14,714 nt of DNA, from assembly GCA_002314435.1 (NCBI GenBank), contig DCFV01000003.1, positions 1 through 14,714 of the forward strand, in the 5' to 3' direction. Position 1 is the stretch's first letter, and every line of letters starts with the position of its first letter. The notes below the pieces were generated by a model. It worked only from the letters and a program-made list of their open reading frames with translations. It searched no databases and had not been told where the DNA came from. Of this stretch, positions 1 through 6,406 are shown piece by piece. This stretch comes from Acidobacteriaceae bacterium UBA1795. Its GTDB lineage: Bacteria > Acidobacteriota > Terriglobia > Terriglobales > Acidobacteriaceae. Position numbers and translations under genes: made by a program.

Positions 1-187
1 TGCGTAAGTCGAATCGGTGGAGGAGTGAAAAGGACACGCCGTCTCTACTTGTGGCAATCAGACCTGGGCGGTTCCGCGGGCAGATCCCCTGCCGCCTTTC
101 ATTAATGGACGCCTGTTGGAGAACAAAGTTGTTGCAGTTGGCGGAGATGCGCCCGGCCCGGGGCGAGGAATGCACAGTGTATGGTTC
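1..187. other. Left-edge non-coding stretch
   Basis: I see no supportable gene here. On the minus strand it lies downstream of the MerR-TPR gene. An ATG at 102 (-) opens only a 14-codon frame. An imperfect hairpin at about 77-95 (GCGGGCAG against CTGCCGC with one bulge) is followed by no real T-run, so I do not call it a terminator. Confidence 0.5.
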
Positions 188-1132
188 TTATGGCTTGGGC
201 GCGCCGGCGCGTGTCACCACAGCCAGGCCGCTGGCCTGCTTGCACGACGGCACAACCCCGTCCTTCCGCCAGGCAATGGTCAGCTTTTCGCGGTCCAGCA
301 GGCGGCGGATCTGACCCCGTGCATGGTCGGCCCACGGACCGCTGCGATCCAGCTTCACATAGGCTTCCCAGTGGCGCAGCGCGCTGCGACCTTCGCCTTT
401 GCGCTCATAGGCCAGCGCCAGGTTGTAGTGCGCGTCAGAGTAGCGGGGCGACAGCGCCACTGCACGCTGGTAGGCGGCAATCGACTCCTCCGGCCGGTCC
501 AGTTCGTCGAGCACGTTGCCCAAGTCAAAGAAGGCCAGCACGTACTGCGGATCGGTCTCAGTGGCCCGGCGGTAGAGCTCCTCGGCCCGTGTGTAGCGGC
601 GCAGGTGGAAGTAGAGCGTGCCCAGGTTGATGTAGGCTGGCGCGTAGCCCGGGTCACGGGCCAGAATCTGCTCATAGAGCGCGATAGCGCGGTTTTTCTC
701 GCCGGCCTCCTCGGCCTGCACGGCGGCGTAGAACAGTTCCTGCGTGGCCGCCGCACCGGGCATGCCCGGGCGCCTCAGTGGCGCGGCTTCCTGGCTTTCG
801 CAGCGTTCAAAGTCAAACAGGAGCTGCCGCCGGATTGGATCGACCATGGCACCCTGGCAGCGGAAGGCCAAACGGGTGCCAGTGCGCACCAACGTTGCCT
901 CGACCAGCGGATTGGTCATGCCTGCCACGGACTTCATGGCCACGATGGAGTGCCGGATCGACGCCGCGGAGACAGACTCCTCGCGCAGCGCGCGCAAAGT
1001 GCGCAGCTGCCCGAGGTCCTGGAAGGTGTAAGTCTGTTGCACGGGAATGAGACCGGCCTTTTCCCAGCCAAGCAACTGGCGGGAACTGATCTGCAGGATC
1101 CTCAGCACATCCTGACGGCTATAGCTGGTCAC
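188..1132 (-). CDS. MerR-type HTH / tetratricopeptide repeat fusion protein
   Basis: The 314-aa protein joins a DNA-binding head to a TPR tail. Residues 3-70 resemble a MerR winged helix-turn-helix: YSRQDVLRILQISSRQLLGW, then EKAGLIP and a second helix around FQDLGQLRTLRALR. Residues 80-112 form a short unrecognised middle segment. Residues 131-265 hold about four TPRs, with the typical A-x-x-x-L-x-x-A and closing D/P pattern (for example ALYEQILARDP and ELYRRATETDP). There is no signal peptide or membrane helix, so it should be cytoplasmic. The start is GTG at 1132, with AGGAG nine bases upstream on the minus strand. A transcription regulator whose TPR tail binds a partner protein rather than a small ligand is the natural inference. 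Similar fusions are, to my knowledge, found in Acidobacteria, but the target is unknown. An extended -10 and a repeated motif lie upstream at 1263-1335. Confidence 0.85.
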   Translation of the reverse strand: MTSYSRQDVLRILQISSRQLLGWEKAGLIPVQQTYTFQDLGQLRTLRALREESVSAASIRHSIVAMKSVAGMTNPLVEATLVRTGTRLAFRCQGAMVDPIRRQLLFDFERCESQEAAPLRRPGMPGAAATQELFYAAVQAEEAGEKNRAIALYEQILARDPGYAPAYINLGTLYFHLRRYTRAEELYRRATETDPQYVLAFFDLGNVLDELDRPEESIAAYQRAVALSPRYSDAHYNLALAYERKGEGRSALRHWEAYVKLDRSGPWADHARGQIRRLLDREKLTIAWRKDGVVPSCKQASGLAVVTRAGAPKP

Positions 1133-1262
1133 TCGTCCTTGCTCCTAACCTTTGGGTCCAGAACGGCCTCGGGTCTCGAATGGAGCGCTTACTCGAAATG
1201 CCCGACTCTGATCCTGAACGTGGCTCATGGAACAGCTACGGAGGAACCGCTCTCTTGCAGCG

Positions 1263-1271
1263 ATTATGCCA
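1263..1271 (-). promoter_or_regulatory. Candidate extended -10 promoter of the MerR-TPR gene
   Basis: Read on the minus strand the motif is TGGCATAAT, a TGn extension plus five of six bases of TATAAT. No good -35 is present at the usual spacing, as expected for an extended -10. Transcription would start near 1256 and give a leader of about 120 bases before the GTG at 1132. Inferred from sequence only. Confidence 0.4.
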
Positions 1272-1280
1272 AGAATAGGC

Positions 1281-1335
1281 GTGGATAAGCTGGTGCGAAA
1301 TAGCAATGAGTAAAAAGTGAGTGGATAACCGGTGC
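1281..1335. repeat. Direct repeat with DnaA-box-like core
   Basis: GTGGATAAGCTGGTGC at 1281-1296 recurs as GTGGATAACCGGTGC at 1321-1335, differing by one substitution and one indel, 40 bases apart. On the minus strand each core reads TTATCCAC, which matches eight of nine bases of the DnaA-box consensus TTATNCACA. The first copy sits just upstream of the candidate MerR-TPR -10, the second about four helical turns further. It could be a regulator operator or a DnaA-binding pair. Confidence 0.55.
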
Positions 1336-1438
1336 TTCATTTGGTTCCTGCACTCTGCGCAGCCCGCACCTGTGCCCCAAATGTCCGCTCCGCGCACCCG
1401 ATACGAAGAATTCAGCAGGTTCTCCCAAAGTTTCGTTC

Positions 1439-1467
1439 GAATTCCGGTGTTTCCCCGTGAATTCCGG
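1439..1467. repeat. GAATTCCGG direct repeat, 20-base period
   Basis: GAATTCCGG occurs at 1439-1447 and again at 1459-1467, about two helical turns apart, within the large gap upstream of the MerR-TPR gene. The spacing would suit two protein-binding half-sites on one face of the DNA. There is no other support. Confidence 0.35.
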
Positions 1468-1734
1468 GAATAAGCCAAGCCACGCCGAGGCGCACGGAGA
1501 CGCCTTGTGCGGGATTTCACACACGTTGGTGCAGTCTTGAAGTGGGTGAAACGTGCCAGTCCGAGCCGGTCGTGCTTTGTGAGGATTCGCAGTCGCACGG
1601 GGTCCCGCCATGGCACAAGGGGCTGCAAGGCGAACCAGGAGGACCCGGCGCGGACTCGCGCGCTTCGGCGCTGGAAACGCAGCATTGTCTGCGAAACGGA
1701 ACTGAATTGTTGGAGGGAACAGGGAGGGCAGAAA

Positions 1735-1810
1735 TGGAGCCGACGATCGGACTTGAACCGATGACCTGCTGATTACGAATCAGCTGCTCTACCAACTGAG
1801 CTACGTCGGC
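1735..1810 (-). tRNA. tRNA-Thr (anticodon CGU)
   Basis: On the minus strand the 76-base cloverleaf begins GCCGACG and ends CGTCGGC, followed by discriminator T and an encoded CCA (1735-1737). The acceptor stem pairs over all seven bases. The D-arm contains AGCTCAGTTGGTAGAGC. The anticodon stem GCTGA/TCAGC encloses the loop TTCGTAA, giving anticodon CGT (reads ACG, threonine). The T-arm has the standard GGTTCAAGTCC. The gene stands alone with its own promoter at 1824-1852. Confidence 0.97.
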
Positions 1811-1823
1811 CTGCTCCTTCAAG

Positions 1824-1852
1824 ATTGTATCGTTGCGCTCGCTTTCGGTAAA
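1824..1852 (-). promoter_or_regulatory. Promoter of tRNA-Thr
   Basis: On the minus strand a -35-like TTTACC (1847-1852) and a -10 TACAAT (1824-1829, five of six to consensus) are separated by exactly 17 bases. The -10 ends 13 bases before the mature tRNA 5' end, so transcription would begin a few bases upstream of the tRNA and RNase P would remove a short leader. Confidence 0.7.
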
Positions 1853-1921
1853 GTTGTGCCGTCGGACTGGCGCCGTGTTCAGCCGTCGCTGCCCGGCGTC
1901 CAAACGCCCGAGGCGCATTTC

Positions 1922-2170
1922 ATGGATCAAACCTTTCAGCTCGCTTTTCGTGTCGCCCTTGTCTGGTCTGGCGGCTTTTTGCTTGCCGCCACCGTGCGCG
2001 CCCTGCTGCCGGGCGAGACCGGGATTACCCTTACTGCGCGCGCGGGCACGCTTTTCCTAGCCTTCAACCGAATCGGCTACTGGACATGCCTGTTTGCCGC
2101 GCTCACCGTTACGTTCCTGGTCGTCGGCCGTGCCGCCCTTGCCGACCTTGGCTGGAGCGGTCTGCAATAG
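1922..2170 (+). CDS. Small two-helix membrane protein, unrecognised
   Basis: The predicted product is 82 aa with two hydrophobic segments, about residues 8-27 (VALVWSGGFLLAATVRAL region) and 54-70 (WTCLFAALTVTFLVVG), so it should sit in the inner membrane. I chose the ATG at 1922, not one at 1856, because the upstream part has a non-coding composition and runs into the tRNA promoter side; a weak GAGG lies nine bases before 1922. The family is not recognised. It ends 27 bases before the zinc-ribbon gene and has the same direction, so the two could be co-transcribed, although the second gene appears to have its own promoter. The short length makes the call moderate. Confidence 0.55.
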   Translation: MDQTFQLAFRVALVWSGGFLLAATVRALLPGETGITLTARAGTLFLAFNRIGYWTCLFAALTVTFLVVGRAALADLGWSGLQ

Positions 2171-2184
2171 GCGCTTTCGGCCCC

Positions 2185-2190
2185 TATACT
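2185..2190 (+). promoter_or_regulatory. -10 element immediately upstream of the 212-aa gene
   Basis: TATACT (five of six to TATAAT) ends seven bases before the ATG at 2198, so transcription would start at or next to the start codon. No Shine-Dalgarno is visible between them. The -35 at 17-base spacing (CTGCAA, 2162-2167) is weak. This is read as a leaderless promoter. Confidence 0.5.
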
Positions 2191-2197
2191 TCTCTGC

Positions 2198-2836
2198 ATG
2201 GCACAGCAGGATCCCGGGGAGGAGCGCCAGCGCCTGGCCCGGCTCTACAGCGAGAAGTGGGATGATGAGCTGCGGGAACTCGCCGCAAGCTTTACCGAAT
2301 TGACCGAGCCCGCACAGCAAGCCCTGCGCGATGAGATGAAGAAACGCGGTCTGGGTGATCCAAACGCGCCTCCGCCTCCGCCCGCACCGTTCATTCCCCG
2401 GCAGCCGGACTACAACGATGACCACTCTGCGCCCGACGGAGAACCGGAACGCGATTACACCTGGAAGACGGTGTTGTGCGAATGCGAGACACAGGAACAG
2501 GCCTGGCAACTGAGCGAGGCTCTGCGCCGCGGCGGTATCGAGAGCTGGATAGAGGGAGGCAACCGCTACTCCTGGGATCTGGGAAGGGCGCGGCTGCAGG
2601 TGCCTGCCGACCAGCTCGAACATGCTCAGGCCATTGCCGCTCGGCCTATCCCTCAGGAAATAGTGGACGAGTGGAACGACCGCGTGAGCAACCCAGAGGA
2701 GTTTGAATTGCCGCATTGCCCAGCCTGCGGCGCGCCGGACCCGATCCTCGCCGCCGTCGAACCGGTCAATACCTGGGAGTGCGAGCTTTGCGGGCACGAA
2801 TGGATCGATTCGTCTCCGAACGGCGCGCCCGATTAA
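2198..2836 (+). CDS. Zinc-ribbon protein with DUF2007-like domain
   Basis: The 212-aa soluble protein has three parts. Residues 1-52 are charged and helical. A Pro- and Asp-rich linker (about 53-86) follows, with a run of six prolines. Residues 88-152 resemble the DUF2007 'putative signal transducing' fold: TVLCECETQEQAWQLSEALR, then GIESWIEGG and a strand LQVPADQLEHAQ. The C-terminus has two CxxC pairs, C174-P-A-C177 and C195-E-L-C198, which together look like a zinc ribbon. DUF2007 proteins are small, of unknown function, and often carry a C-terminal zinc ribbon; this one is longer because of the N-terminal helix and linker. The ATG at 2198 is chosen because a TATACT -10 lies seven bases before it. 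A hairpin terminator follows at 2860-2890. Function unknown. Confidence 0.8.
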   Translation: MAQQDPGEERQRLARLYSEKWDDELRELAASFTELTEPAQQALRDEMKKRGLGDPNAPPPPPAPFIPRQPDYNDDHSAPDGEPERDYTWKTVLCECETQEQAWQLSEALRRGGIESWIEGGNRYSWDLGRARLQVPADQLEHAQAIAARPIPQEIVDEWNDRVSNPEEFELPHCPACGAPDPILAAVEPVNTWECELCGHEWIDSSPNGAPD

Positions 2837-2859
2837 CCCCAAAAAGCGGCGTAAGACGG

Positions 2860-2890
2860 AAAGAGCCGCCCGGCAACAGGGCAGCTCTTT
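2860..2890 (+). terminator. Terminator-like hairpin after the zinc-ribbon gene
   Basis: AAAGAGC (2860-2866) pairs with GCTCTTT (2884-2890). An inner GCCC/GGGC stem closes a seven-base loop, with a single C/A mismatch between the two stems. The A-run and T-run lie inside the stem, so it could work in both directions. It begins 24 bases after the stop codon at 2836. Confidence 0.65.
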
Positions 2891-2997
2891 CCTCAGGGAG
2901 AATAGTTCCAACGGAGGCAAAACCATCAGAACTTTCTGGCTGCATAGTAGGTGCGGGGGGACGGAGTGTCAAGGGCAAATCAGTACAGAAATAAGCC

Positions 2998-3014
2998 ATT
3001 TATTTTGAATAAAT
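2998..3014. repeat. Perfect AT-rich inverted repeat
   Basis: ATTTATT, a TTG loop and AATAAAT make a perfect 7-base-pair palindrome with a 3-base loop in an AT-rich island. It is too weak to be a strong terminator by itself; it could be a protein site or a transcription end helper. Confidence 0.35.
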
Positions 3015-3108
3015 TACGAGAGTCACGGAATTTGCGCAGGAATTTCACGATTCGCTACATGTTCGCCTTTTAAGCTCCGAATTTTGTAGGTTTTCGGGGG
3101 GATTTCTT

Positions 3109-3127
3109 CGGGTTTCTGCCCGTTTTT
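3109..3127 (+). terminator. Weak hairpin with T5 run
   Basis: CGGG (3109-3112), a six-base loop and CCCG (3119-3122) are followed directly by TTTTT. The short 4-base-pair stem makes it at best a back-up terminator for plus-strand transcription before it enters the opposing gene. Confidence 0.3.
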
Positions 3128-3196
3128 CCACAGTCGATTGCACGCCATTAACCTTTCGGATGCGTACAGCTCTCCGCGAGCCTGCCTGGCGGGCGG

Positions 3197-4372
3197 CTAT
3201 TTCTCCAGGTTCAACCGGATGAACTCCACCTCGTAGACCGACGAAGCCGGCTTGCCGTGTGCCACGCGCCACAGTGCCCGGCCCCCACCCAGGAACAGCC
3301 CCAGCAGAATTGCCGCTGCCGATCCGATGATGACCAGGGCGGCAATGCCCATCAGCAACCGCCCGGTTTTGTTCACTTCAGACTCGGTGGGCTGGGGAAT
3401 GTTCACCAGCTCTTCCTGGAAGAGCACCGACTCCAGCAGCTTGTGGCTTTCGTCGGGAATTGCGTCGCCGCTCACAATGGCCACCAGCGGCCCAGTGCGA
3501 CGCACCTCCAGAGATGCCTGGTCCGAGTCAACCAACGGCTTGGGAAAGGCTGGCTGCGCATGACTGCCTGCCTTCAGGTAGTCGCGAAACTTTGCTTCCT
3601 GCGCAGCGGCTATTTGCGGTGTGGGATAGTCGATCAGCGTGAGTGTGGCCACGTTCGACGACAGGCCGTAGCTGGCCGTCACCGTCTCCGCGCCGCGGTC
3701 AAAGCCGATCATCTCCGGCGGCAGCACGCCGCCCGCTCCCGCATAGCTTGTGACACCAAGCGCATAGTGCAGGGTCTGCTTGTCCAACTGGGGTTTGGGC
3801 AGGTTGAGCAAGATCGGCGGTGTGAGCGCGCGATTTCCCAGCGGCACCGGAATCTGCTTTACCAGCTCGCGCAGCTCTCCGGCCGACATCGGCCCTACTT
3901 CGGAGAAGGTGGCATCCACAACCGTGTTGCCGATACAGAACACTACGCGGTTTCCGTTCGAGGCAGCGTCTGTACCAATGTCCGCCTTGGGCCAGTTGTC
4001 TTTGCGATAGAAGCTGAATGCACCATAGGCGCCGCTCGCGTCCAGAAAGCCCAGAGCATGCACGGTCAGCGTCTCGCCGGAGCGCTTGTACGTGGCCAGC
4101 AGTGCGTGGGTGAACTGGTACTCCCGAAGCGCCTGCGCATTGGTGCTGTCGGCCGCCGTTGCGTCGGTCACATTCTGGGCTGCGCCCTGCATCACCCAGC
4201 CGGCAAAGGCTTCGGGAAGCAACGGCTTGGCCTTGGCTGGGGCAGGGGGCAGCTCCAGCTTTACGGCTCCGCCTGGCTTGGACGCAGGTGCCGCCTGCGC
4301 ACCCCAAAGCACGGTGCCCGCTCCAAGAACGGCGCATCCGGCAACTACGGCAATCGAACGCTTGAAAACCAT
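3197..4372 (-). CDS. DUF6599-like exported, membrane-anchored protein
   Basis: The 391-aa protein begins with a signal peptide (MVFKRS, hydrophobic core to about residue 25, likely cut after AQA). A Pro/Ala/Lys linker (30-52) and a large extracytoplasmic domain (53-330) follow. One membrane helix (about 338-362, MGIAALVIIGSAAAILLGLF) leaves a short cytoplasmic tail. The pattern 'LLPEAFAGWV', then 'YQFTHALLATYKRSGETLTV', then 'DASGAYGAFSFYR' is what I associate with the acidobacterial family DUF6599, whose function is not known. The start at 4372 has GGAG three bases upstream, which is close but usable. The gene lies 115 bases behind the multi-helix membrane protein on the same strand, and the two could form one envelope unit. 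I found no catalytic motif. Confidence 0.8.
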   Translation of the reverse strand: MVFKRSIAVVAGCAVLGAGTVLWGAQAAPASKPGGAVKLELPPAPAKAKPLLPEAFAGWVMQGAAQNVTDATAADSTNAQALREYQFTHALLATYKRSGETLTVHALGFLDASGAYGAFSFYRKDNWPKADIGTDAASNGNRVVFCIGNTVVDATFSEVGPMSAGELRELVKQIPVPLGNRALTPPILLNLPKPQLDKQTLHYALGVTSYAGAGGVLPPEMIGFDRGAETVTASYGLSSNVATLTLIDYPTPQIAAAQEAKFRDYLKAGSHAQPAFPKPLVDSDQASLEVRRTGPLVAIVSGDAIPDESHKLLESVLFQEELVNIPQPTESEVNKTGRLLMGIAALVIIGSAAAILLGLFLGGGRALWRVAHGKPASSVYEVEFIRLNLEK

Positions 4373-4487
4373 CGGCTCCAGCTCAAGGGTACTACGGGGG
4401 GCCTTCCCGCGCCGGATGGTCCGATGCTTGAGACAAGCCGCTTCTTTCCTTGGACAATACCACCAGCAGAAAGGTTCCCGCGCGGGC

Positions 4488-5483
4488 TTATGCAGGTGAT
4501 ACTTGCGGCGCGGGCGGTGGAGGCTCGGGGGCGATCAGGTCGCCTAGCTTTGCGTAGCGGCCGCCGTAGAACAGCAGTGCGTAGTTGCGCAAGGCGATGC
4601 CGACCGGTCCGCCGATGCCAAGCAGCACCGCGAGACCTGCGGCGAATGCAAGCAGCCCGAAGGGGATGGCGAGGGCCAGGCTGATCTTGAAGGCGAGCGC
4701 TACGCACACGGCCAGGATCACCATGGGGATGGCCAAGGCGATCATCACGCCCATGAGCACGGCGACCGGCAGCGCAATGCGCAGAAAGGCATAGAACAGG
4801 AAAGCGCCTTTTTCGCGGACGATGGCGGCGCGCGCTGCTGTCCAAGCTGCTCCAGCGGTGGCGTCGTCAAGCGCCATGTGGGGCAGCATCAGGTCGCGGA
4901 GCACGATGTCGGTTGCAATCGCCGCGCACACGATGACGAGAATCACCGGGATCAGCGGCAGAAATACCGCCAGGAATGCAGGCACATCCAAACGATGGCC
5001 CTGCGAGGCCTGGAACAGATGGATGAACCCGAAGACGAACGGCACCGCGACGGTAGCCACCACGGCCAGAAACACCACGCCCACCACTACGCAGAGCCAG
5101 AAGAAGCGACCAGCCTGCTCACGATATTGCCGCCACCCGGTCCGGATCTCAGAGGTTCTGTAAACGAGGCAGTGAAAGAGTGCAAAGCGTAACCGCACGA
5201 TGACATAAAAGAGCGCGGCGCACAGCAACAGCACCACGATCCCAGCAGCGATGCAGAGTCCGATCAATACCGGCGTCCAAATGATGCCGCTGGGTGATGG
5301 CATGGAGGCGGACGCATTGTGATGGCCCGGGGTGGAGAAATTGAAGTTGCCGGAGAAGCCCTCTGTGAGCACAGCGACGAACGAGAGCTTGAGGAAGGTC
5401 TTCCACGCAAAGGGGTGAAAGAGCAGGTCACGAGTGCGCTGGATGGCGGGTGCAATCAACTCCGAAGCTGAGTGAGGTCGCAT
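4488..5483 (-). CDS. Integral membrane protein, function unknown
   Basis: The 331-aa protein has a cytoplasmic amphipathic N-terminus (SASELIAPAIQRTRDLLFHP) followed by about six hydrophobic segments: roughly 30-45, 70-100, 128-156, 168-192, 235-262 and 266-292. A Pro-rich tail (PEPPPPAPQ) ends it. No transporter, protease or glycosyltransferase motif is visible. The 'LI-P-A--RTR-LLF-PF----FLKLSF' opening recalls uncharacterised bacterial membrane families (DUF7544/DUF4013-like), but I cannot assign one firmly. Start 5483 is supported by AAGGA six bases upstream. It lies 63 bases behind the beta-barrel gene and 115 before the DUF6599-like gene, all on the minus strand, so it may be part of an envelope-related transcription unit. 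Confidence 0.8.
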   Translation of the reverse strand: MRPHSASELIAPAIQRTRDLLFHPFAWKTFLKLSFVAVLTEGFSGNFNFSTPGHHNASASMPSPSGIIWTPVLIGLCIAAGIVVLLLCAALFYVIVRLRFALFHCLVYRTSEIRTGWRQYREQAGRFFWLCVVVGVVFLAVVATVAVPFVFGFIHLFQASQGHRLDVPAFLAVFLPLIPVILVIVCAAIATDIVLRDLMLPHMALDDATAGAAWTAARAAIVREKGAFLFYAFLRIALPVAVLMGVMIALAIPMVILAVCVALAFKISLALAIPFGLLAFAAGLAVLLGIGGPVGIALRNYALLFYGGRYAKLGDLIAPEPPPPAPQVSPA

Positions 5484-5546
5484 AGGCGTCCTTCAACGTC
5501 GGCCCAGCGTACCACAGAGGCATTCGGCGGAGACACAAGGCAAGCG

Positions 5547-6374
5547 CTAGCTATGGGGGATTCGTGAGGCGTGCGTTTTCCATAGTCGATGCGGCAGCAG
5601 ATAGGTGAAGCCTGCAAAGCCTTCCCACTGCGAGGAAGTCGACGTGAGCGCGTGGTTGAAGCCTGCGTCGAAGACCAGGTTTGCGCGTGCAGCGTACGAG
5701 AGCGCCCACAGGTTGCCTACGGCGTTGCCCTGCAGGAACGGCTGCGAGAAGTGCCACAGTTCGCCGGCCACGGTCCAGCGGCCGAAGCCATGCGACACCG
5801 ACAGCGTTTGCCCGAACTGTGCCCGCCGCACGCCCGAATCTTTCTGCTCGTTTGCAATCCCGTTGATGTCTGCGTGAAAGCCCGCGAAGTCCGCGCTTAC
5901 CAGCACTAGCGCGCTTTGCCGCGCGCTGCCGATGTCCGGGTCCGGTGCCGTGCCGAGGTAGAGCGCGTGGAAGTAGCTCAGGCTCACGGTGGGCCGTGCA
6001 CCTGCTCCGGGCAGCGCCACAGCCTGCGCGCCCAGTGCAATGCCGCCCGGCTCCGTCGGAGAGTTGGTATCGCCCGGCGTGCGGCTGGAGTATGCCACCG
6101 GCTCCCACGAGCTGATGAACTGCAGCCGCGTCGCGACCGCCAGCTTGGTCACCTGGTTCAGCGACATCTGCGCCGTCAGCCCCGGCGAGTCTTCGCCGTA
6201 CAGGGCGCCAGTCTCAAATTGCAGATAGCCCACCGGCGTGAGTGTGGCCGGTGTTGAAACGGTGGGACGCGCGGGATTCGCCTGCGGTGTCTGGTCGGCT
6301 GCCTGCGCATGCGCCACCGGCACACACGACAGTACCGCCAGCACGACCAGTTGCAACTTCCGCAGAAAGCCCAT
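5547..6374 (-). CDS. Putative outer-membrane beta-barrel protein
   Basis: The predicted product is 275 aa. It has a clear signal peptide (MGFLRKLQLVVLAVLSCVPV, cut near AHA/QA at residue 23), a short Pro/Thr linker, and then alternating strands with aromatic ends such as GYLQFETGALYG, TVSLSYFHALYLG and WTVAGELWHFSQPF. This is typical of a periplasm-facing barrel, similar in style to the 'MetA-pathway of phenol degradation' / transporter-like family (PF13557). I rejected an upstream start at 6479 because it overlaps the trmFO end and lacks a signal peptide. The ATG at 6374 lies 32 bases after the trmFO stop. A weak -10-like GATAGT on the minus strand (6381-6386) ends six bases before the ATG. 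Its substrate, if any, is unknown. Confidence 0.75.
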   Translation of the reverse strand: MGFLRKLQLVVLAVLSCVPVAHAQAADQTPQANPARPTVSTPATLTPVGYLQFETGALYGEDSPGLTAQMSLNQVTKLAVATRLQFISSWEPVAYSSRTPGDTNSPTEPGGIALGAQAVALPGAGARPTVSLSYFHALYLGTAPDPDIGSARQSALVLVSADFAGFHADINGIANEQKDSGVRRAQFGQTLSVSHGFGRWTVAGELWHFSQPFLQGNAVGNLWALSYAARANLVFDAGFNHALTSTSSQWEGFAGFTYLLPHRLWKTHASRIPHS

Positions 6375-6406
6375 GCCTGCACTATCGCACACGGAGATGA
6401 ATGATC

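Larger units (their letters stand above)
1133..1734. other. 600-base intergenic region with regulatory-looking repeats
   Basis: No convincing gene lies between the MerR-TPR start and the tRNA. Open frames in both directions (for example 1236-1685 on the minus strand) have arginine- and serine-rich translations typical of non-coding GC-rich DNA. The region holds a candidate extended -10 for the MerR-TPR gene (1263-1271), a DnaA-box-like direct repeat (1281-1335) and a GAATTCCGG direct repeat (1439-1467). I did not see a recognisable small RNA fold. I saw no clear hairpin-plus-T-run terminator for the tRNA. Confidence 0.5.
2837..3196. other. 360-base convergent intergenic region
   Basis: This lies between the ends of the plus-strand zinc-ribbon gene and the minus-strand DUF6599-like gene. 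It holds a terminator-like hairpin at 2860-2890, a perfect AT-only-stem hairpin at 2998-3014 and a weak hairpin plus T-run at 3109-3127. The stretch 2990-3130 is clearly more AT-rich than its surroundings. I see no gene. Confidence 0.5.

Noticed and set aside
77..95. Possible terminator hairpin near the left edge
   Set aside because: The stem is imperfect with a bulge and no T-run follows on either strand.
116..1288. Long plus-strand open frame opposite the MerR-TPR gene
   Set aside because: It is antisense to a gene with clear HTH and TPR domains. The translation is rich in Arg, Gly and His without any domain, as expected for the mirror frame of GC-rich coding DNA.
1355..1375. Possible dispersed repeat GCGCAGCCCGC-CCTGT shared with 9853-9870
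   Set aside because: The match is 16 of 17 bases. In GC-rich DNA of this length a few such matches are expected by chance, and the flanks differ.
2057..2926. Minus-strand open frame of 289 codons
   Set aside because: It is a shadow of the zinc-ribbon gene and of the terminator region; no domain or initiation signal is visible.
3257..4684. 475-codon plus-strand open frame
   Set aside because: It runs antisense to the DUF6599-like gene and across the following spacer into the next gene. Composition is non-coding and there is no ribosome-binding site.
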